DNA of 64,000 nucleotides, taken from the NCBI RefSeq assembly GCF_022513635.1, contig NZ_JAKWBL010000001.1, positions 1,612,001 through 1,676,000 on the forward strand, read 5' to 3'. This document shows, one piece after another, positions 60,204 through 64,000 of the stretch. Position 1 is the first letter of the stretch; each line of letters starts with the position of its first letter. Below the pieces are notes generated by a model. It worked only from the letters and a program-made list of their open reading frames with translations. It did no database searches and was not told the origin of the DNA. This stretch comes from Paraniabella ginsengisoli (GTDB lineage: Bacteria; Bacteroidota; Bacteroidia; Chitinophagales; Chitinophagaceae). A program made the translations under genes and the position numbers.

Positions 60204-61856
60204 TTATTGTTTACCATAATAGTTTGTGCCCCAAAGGTCGTAACGCTTCTTTTGCTCCTCAAGGCGTTTGCTGAAATTCTCCCAGTTTTTTTCGCTTTGA
60301 GGCGTCCACAACACTTCACTCACAGCGGCAACGCGTGGGAAGATCATGTACTCAGCTTTTGAAGGATTGCTAACATACTCTGTCCACAAATTAGCCTGCC
60401 CGCCCTGTACATATTCTTTTTCAGTAGCAGTAAGTGCATCCGGATATATTTTCCAACTATATACTTTTTCAATGTCCAGATATCCTTTGTTATTGCTAAT
60501 GGTAACAGAGTCTTCGTGCTTAGCCTGCTGATAATCTATATAAGCGTAAGTTGTCGGTGTCATGATTACATTGTGATGCTGTTTGGCAGCTTCAATGCCA
60601 CCCTTTTCTCCGCGCCAGCTCATAACCCAGGCATTTGGTGCAAGCCCACCTTCCAATATTTCATCCCATCCTAATAATGTTTTACCTTTTGCGTTTAGAT
60701 ATTTTTCCATTCGTTGTACAAAATAGCTTTGCAGGTAATGTTCTGCTCTATGCGTTTTATCCGTTTTTATACCAAGGTCTTTTATTCTTTTTTGACAATT
60801 GGGGCAATATTCCCAGTTAATTTTAGGTGCTTCATCTCCGCCAATATGCACTATTTTAGAAGGAAATAAAGGAATTATTTCATCTAATACATTTTCCAAA
60901 AATTCAAAAGTGGTTTCTTTTCCTGCACAAAAAATATCATCGTAAACGCCCCAGCTTTGCATCACCTGCTTGCCACCCAACTCGCCAGCCCAGTATTCAT
61001 CAGTATTGTCTCTGATGAAATAATCGTAAGTTGGTTTTTCCGGGAAGCAGCTTAAATAAGGATAAGCCGCAATTGCTGCGCCTCCGTGCCCGGGCATTTC
61101 AATTTCAGGAATAACAGTTATGAATCTGTCAGCAGCGTATTTTACTATTTCTTTTACTTGTTCCTGCGTATAAAAACCACCATATTTTTCATTTGTGTTT
61201 CCCGTACCTGGAAAGCGTCCGATGATCGTTCCGTTACGCCATGCACCAACTTCTGTCAGTTTTGGGTATTTTTTAATTTCAATTCTCCAGCCCTGGTCCT
61301 CTGTAAGATGCCAGTGGAAATAATTCATTTTGTGAAGCGCGATATAATCAATATATCTTTTTACAAAGTCAACCGGAAAAAAATGACGACCTACGTCCAG
61401 CATCAGGCCACGGTATTGTACCGTTGGGGCATCGGTAATGCTAACGGCGGGCACAACTAAAGAAGTTGACTTTTGAGTGGGAAGCAACTGTATAAGGGAT
61501 TGAATACCATAAAAAGCACCAGGTGCTGTATTGCCTTTTATTACTATGCCATTTTTATCGGAGTTCAGTGTATATCCATCTTTCCGGCTATTGCCTGCCA
61601 TAATTATAATACCTTTTTTGCCCGACGATTTCACTGGTAGAGAAAAACCGAAGCAGTTTTTAAGGTAATCATTTAGAAAGTTTGCGGATTTTATTTCATC
61701 TTTGGATTTGGCAACAATTACTGTTTTGTTTGAAATAGTGAAGGAGCCTGTTTTTTCAACAACGCTGGTAGGTTTAGGAATAATGTTTATTTCCTGAGCC
61801 GTCAATAACTGGCTGCAAAACAGCAGTGCAAATAAAAGCGATAGTAGTTTAAGCAT
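60204..61856 (-). CDS. GH20 beta-N-acetylhexosaminidase
   Basis: 550-aa intact exported enzyme that removes terminal GlcNAc/GalNAc. Leader MLKLLSLLFALLFCSQLLTA. N-terminal GH20 domain (INIIPKPTSVVEKTGSFTIS), YRGLMLDVGRHFFPVDFVKR (about 150), MNYFHWHLTEDQGWRIEIKK, IVHIGGDEAPKINWEYCPNC (catalytic Asp-Glu pair, about 340), LLGWDEILEGG and QANLWTEYVS. Same strand as nagB 223 bp downstream, so the two form an amino-sugar pair. Confidence 0.94.
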   Translation of the reverse strand: MLKLLSLLFALLFCSQLLTAQEINIIPKPTSVVEKTGSFTISNKTVIVAKSKDEIKSANFLNDYLKNCFGFSLPVKSSGKKGIIIMAGNSRKDGYTLNSDKNGIVIKGNTAPGAFYGIQSLIQLLPTQKSTSLVVPAVSITDAPTVQYRGLMLDVGRHFFPVDFVKRYIDYIALHKMNYFHWHLTEDQGWRIEIKKYPKLTEVGAWRNGTIIGRFPGTGNTNEKYGGFYTQEQVKEIVKYAADRFITVIPEIEMPGHGGAAIAAYPYLSCFPEKPTYDYFIRDNTDEYWAGELGGKQVMQSWGVYDDIFCAGKETTFEFLENVLDEIIPLFPSKIVHIGGDEAPKINWEYCPNCQKRIKDLGIKTDKTHRAEHYLQSYFVQRMEKYLNAKGKTLLGWDEILEGGLAPNAWVMSWRGEKGGIEAAKQHHNVIMTPTTYAYIDYQQAKHEDSVTISNNKGYLDIEKVYSWKIYPDALTATEKEYVQGGQANLWTEYVSNPSKAEYMIFPRVAAVSEVLWTPQSEKNWENFSKRLEEQKKRYDLWGTNYYGKQ

Positions 61857-61951
61857 AGCAAAGATTGTTTTAAGAAGGTGCCAAGATAAGTATTTTTACA
61901 GACGATGGTAGCACAAAAGCAGCGCAAACGATTGTCTTTTAAAAAGTTTAT

Positions 61952-62416
61952 ATGACAAACAAGCAACTGATAGAAAAATTTTATGAAGCCTTTAGCAGAA
62001 AGGATTTTGAAACGATGAATAGCTGTTACGCTGATGACATTGTATTTAGCGATCCTGTATTCGGCTTTTTACGTGGGGATGAAGTAAGAGCGATGTGGGA
62101 AATGTTATGCAAAAACGCAAAAGACTTCACGTTGACTTTTGATGAAATAACTGAGATCGACCATGAGTATATTACCTGCAAGTGGATTGCTTCTTATACT
62201 TTTAGCGGAACAGGGAGAAAAGTTGTTAATCGTGCGAAAGGGTTTATGAAAATAAATGACGGTAAGATCATTGAACATAGCGACGGTTTCAAAATGAGTA
62301 CCTGGTTGGAACAGGCTTTTGGCCTTAAAGGAAAATTATTTGGCTGGACCAATTTTATGAAGCGTAAAGTGCATAAAAAGGCGCGAAAAAATTTAGAAGC
62401 GTTTATGAAAAGATAG
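61952..62416 (+). CDS. NTF2/SnoaL-like protein
   Basis: 154-aa intact cytoplasmic protein with the NTF2-like alpha+beta cone. NKQLIEKFYEAFSRKDFETM (about 3-22), CYADDIVFSDPVFGFLRGDE and HSDGFKMSTWLEQAFGLKGK are typical of SnoaL-like family members of unknown substrate. Lys/Arg-rich C-terminus. It is divergent from GH20, with 95 bp between. Function cannot be told from sequence. Confidence 0.8.
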   Translation: MTNKQLIEKFYEAFSRKDFETMNSCYADDIVFSDPVFGFLRGDEVRAMWEMLCKNAKDFTLTFDEITEIDHEYITCKWIASYTFSGTGRKVVNRAKGFMKINDGKIIEHSDGFKMSTWLEQAFGLKGKLFGWTNFMKRKVHKKARKNLEAFMKR

Positions 62417-62496
62417 TAGTGGCGCGTAAGGATGTAGTAAGTAAGTAGGTAATAATTAAAAGGTTCGTGTCCTCACGAACCGCACTGGAAAATGAT

Positions 62497-63396
62497 TTAC
62501 TTCAAAATCACATCTCCAAAGCTGCTGCTAATGGTTATAGGTACTTTACCCGATCCTTTGCGGCCGGAATAAACTTTGTCAAATGTTGGCCCGTATTTTT
62601 TTTCTTTTGTTTCATTAATAATTTCAACATTGCTACTATTTTTCACATTGCCAAAACTTGTATTGATCTTGAATGTAGCTTCTAAATCAGAGGATAGATC
62701 GAGAGAAACGTCTGAATAGGAAATCTTCATATCAAGCTTCGTTAAAGTTTTAAGCAGACCAAGTGTTGAGCCTTTACAGAAGTCTATCTTGCTACTGATG
62801 TTTCCGGATAAATTGTCTACTTTAAGTTTGGAATATGATATTTTAATGCGGCCATCGTTGATGGCTGTAGATGTAAGCGAGCCGAACTCAACATCAAGGT
62901 CTTTTGCATTGCGCAATTTACCTGTTGTTAATGCACCGAATGACTGGTTTACGTTTACTTCTCCTTCCCAATCAGGAATAACAGTGCTGCCAAATTCATT
63001 TTTGATCTCAAGCGGATTGCCTGCAGGCATGTGCACCACATAGTTTATCTCCATTTTTGAGTTTTTCGTTTTATTGTTGGAATTGGAGAATTTAGTTGTA
63101 AATGTTACCGGATTGCCATCACTACTTTCAATATTGATGTTGTCTAAAATCGATTGCGTAGCGTGATCATCTTTCGAAGAAGCAATGATCGTCACATCTA
63201 CTTTAACTTCATTTCTATTCCAGTTATTAACTTCTACCTTTCCAAATTTGTTGGAGATTTTTACTTTTTGATTGCTACGAAGTGAATATGTTTTGCTGAA
63301 AGTTTTCCTTTTCTCCACGTTGTCTGCATGTGCAACTACTGTTGTTATTGCCAAAAGGCATAACAGCAGGCTACAGGTTTTTATAATCTTTATCAT
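62497..63396 (-). CDS. Exported beta-strand repeat protein (DUF4097-like)
   Basis: 299-aa intact protein. Signal peptide (SLLLCLLAITTVVAHA, to about residue 23), then repeated strand turns with short Gly/Asp-rich motifs: NKFGKVEVNNWNRNEV, NEFGSTVIPDWEGEVNVNQS, EFGSLTSTAINDGRIKISYS, SSFGDVILK. This FG-x-V/L repeat pattern is that of DUF4097-type right-handed beta-helix proteins found beside ECF sigma/anti-sigma genes. Its start overlaps the end of the next gene by 26 bp. Role unknown, probably envelope related. Confidence 0.8.
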   Translation of the reverse strand: MIKIIKTCSLLLCLLAITTVVAHADNVEKRKTFSKTYSLRSNQKVKISNKFGKVEVNNWNRNEVKVDVTIIASSKDDHATQSILDNINIESSDGNPVTFTTKFSNSNNKTKNSKMEINYVVHMPAGNPLEIKNEFGSTVIPDWEGEVNVNQSFGALTTGKLRNAKDLDVEFGSLTSTAINDGRIKISYSKLKVDNLSGNISSKIDFCKGSTLGLLKTLTKLDMKISYSDVSLDLSSDLEATFKINTSFGNVKNSSNVEIINETKEKKYGPTFDKVYSGRKGSGKVPITISSSFGDVILK

Positions 63397-64000
63397 CTTT
63401 ATTCTTTTTAGTATGTACTTCTTTTAAAATAGTCAATTGTTTATTCAAAAGGTCGGCTTGCATTTTTAAATTGCCGATCATTGCTTCCAGAAGCTTTTCG
63501 CTGTTTACACCATTTTTGAACTGCGCTTTTAGTGCATCGTACGAGGTTTCAAGCATTTCTATGTCTTTCGAAAATTCTTTATATAGTTCTGGTTCTGTTT
63601 TTTTCAACTCTTTCATTTGTCCCTGTTTTATTTCTATAAGCCGGGTGTAATGATATAATTCTTCTTCATTTGAGTTAGATCCTAAATCAGCCAGTTCTGT
63701 TTTTTTTCTATCCAGAAGGTCGTTAGTAACCGGTGTATCGATGTTTGTTGCAAGTTGTTTTTCTTCTTCTCTAAAAGGGATATTACTATCAACGGCTGGA
63801 AGGCTATCCGTATTTTCTAGAGCTAATTCAGTTGTTGTTGGCTCGCTATTATTAAGTATATAAAAAACAGTAGAAACTCCCAATATTATAACTGCAGCTG
63901 CTGCCACTTTCATCCATATTTTAATAGATATAACCTTTCCTGCCTGGCTAACGTTTTTATTATCAAGCCTCTTTTCGATACGTTGCCAAAGTGCATCTGA
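63371..64000 (-). CDS. Probable anti-sigma factor / membrane protein (partial)
   Basis: The frame stays open to the window edge: SDALWQRIEKRLDNKNVSQA, IKIWMKVAAAAVIILGVSTV (membrane segment), then a periplasmic Glu/Lys-rich coiled coil (EEELYHYTRLIEIKQGQMKE, LKAQFKNGVNSEKLLEAMI). A short cytoplasmic part ahead of one membrane helix, followed by a coiled-coil, is the usual form of ECF anti-sigma factors in Bacteroidota, with the sigma gene expected just beyond the edge. It overlaps the DUF4097-like gene by 26 bp, so they are co-translated. The start codon is outside the window. Confidence 0.65.
   Translation of the reverse strand, partial: SDALWQRIEKRLDNKNVSQAGKVISIKIWMKVAAAAVIILGVSTVFYILNNSEPTTTELALENTDSLPAVDSNIPFREEEKQLATNIDTPVTNDLLDRKKTELADLGSNSNEEELYHYTRLIEIKQGQMKELKKTEPELYKEFSKDIEMLETSYDALKAQFKNGVNSEKLLEAMIGNLKMQADLLNKQLTILKEVHTKKNKDDKDYKNL

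Overview
Organism. The window looks like a chromosome segment of a glycan-degrading Bacteroidota, most likely a Chitinophagaceae-type soil or plant bacterium. Evidence: a SusC/SusD pair, many exported glycoside hydrolases, lipoproteins and Tat-like leaders, an ApbE protein, AraC-type regulators, TAnnTTTG-like promoters, and moderate-to-low GC. No lineage marker (rRNA or complete tRNA) is present, so the genus is an inference. About half of the genes are interrupted. Nearly every break moves the frame by -1 and most sit in runs of A, T or G, so I read them as single-base deletions in the consensus (uncorrected long-read errors) and give full repaired gene spans. About 40 such sites are described.

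Layout. (1) 1-9632: left glycan-utilisation block: L-fucose/L-arabinose isomerase family enzyme, two GH99-like (WbsX) proteins, a GH127-type beta-L-arabinofuranosidase with a C-terminal lectin-like domain, and a GH115 alpha-glucuronidase. (2) 9633-15955: mobilizable-element module: small hypotheticals, a CHC2/Toprim primase, MobC, a relaxase, a VirD4/TraG-like coupling protein, and hairpins that may mark oriT. (3) 16500-30277: a type I CRISPR-Cas locus, best matching the I-B/'Pging' architecture: cas6 - second cas6 - cas5 - cas3 - cas8-like - cas7 - UPF0158 gene - cas4 - GxxExxY gene - cas1 - cas2 - leader - array of 56 repeats and 55 spacers. (4) 30391-32113: orphan HigA-like antitoxin with a C-terminal extension and its palindromic operator, then an AraC regulator. 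(5) 32465-47082: central polysaccharide-utilisation block: GH95-like enzyme, two CaiB/BaiF CoA-transferases, MaoC hydratase, SusC, SusD, DUF5703 glycosidase, GH29 fucosidase. (6) 47224-48000: scar with a decayed second HigA copy that kept its operator, a tRNA 3'-end-like fragment, a terminator and an integrase remnant. (7) 48112-49586: ApbE and RlmH, convergent. (8) 49665-57990: GH43-like enzyme, AraC regulator, then a fucose set: SDR, L-fuconate dehydratase, SSS symporter, GH29 fucosidase, fucose/rhamnose mutarotase-like lipoprotein. (9) 58058-61856: NagB-PIG-L fusion and GH20 hexosaminidase. (10) 61952-64000: NTF2-like protein, DUF4097-like exported protein and a probable anti-sigma factor running off the window.

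How it fits together. The hydrolases (GH29, GH95, GH115, GH127, GH43, GH20) suggest a fucosylated, arabinose- and uronic-acid-containing plant glycan. Released fucose can be anomerised, imported by the SSS symporter and degraded oxidatively through L-fuconate dehydratase and an SDR. The mobile/CRISPR island (about 9.6-31 kb) appears to sit inside what may once have been one continuous glycan-use region.

Most unusual parts: a CRISPR operon with two tandem Cas6 genes and two embedded accessory genes (UPF0158 and GxxExxY), direct repeats over a candidate promoter between the two cas6 genes, a repeated motif in the CRISPR leader, and paired HigA-like genes (one intact, one dead) sharing the same operator.
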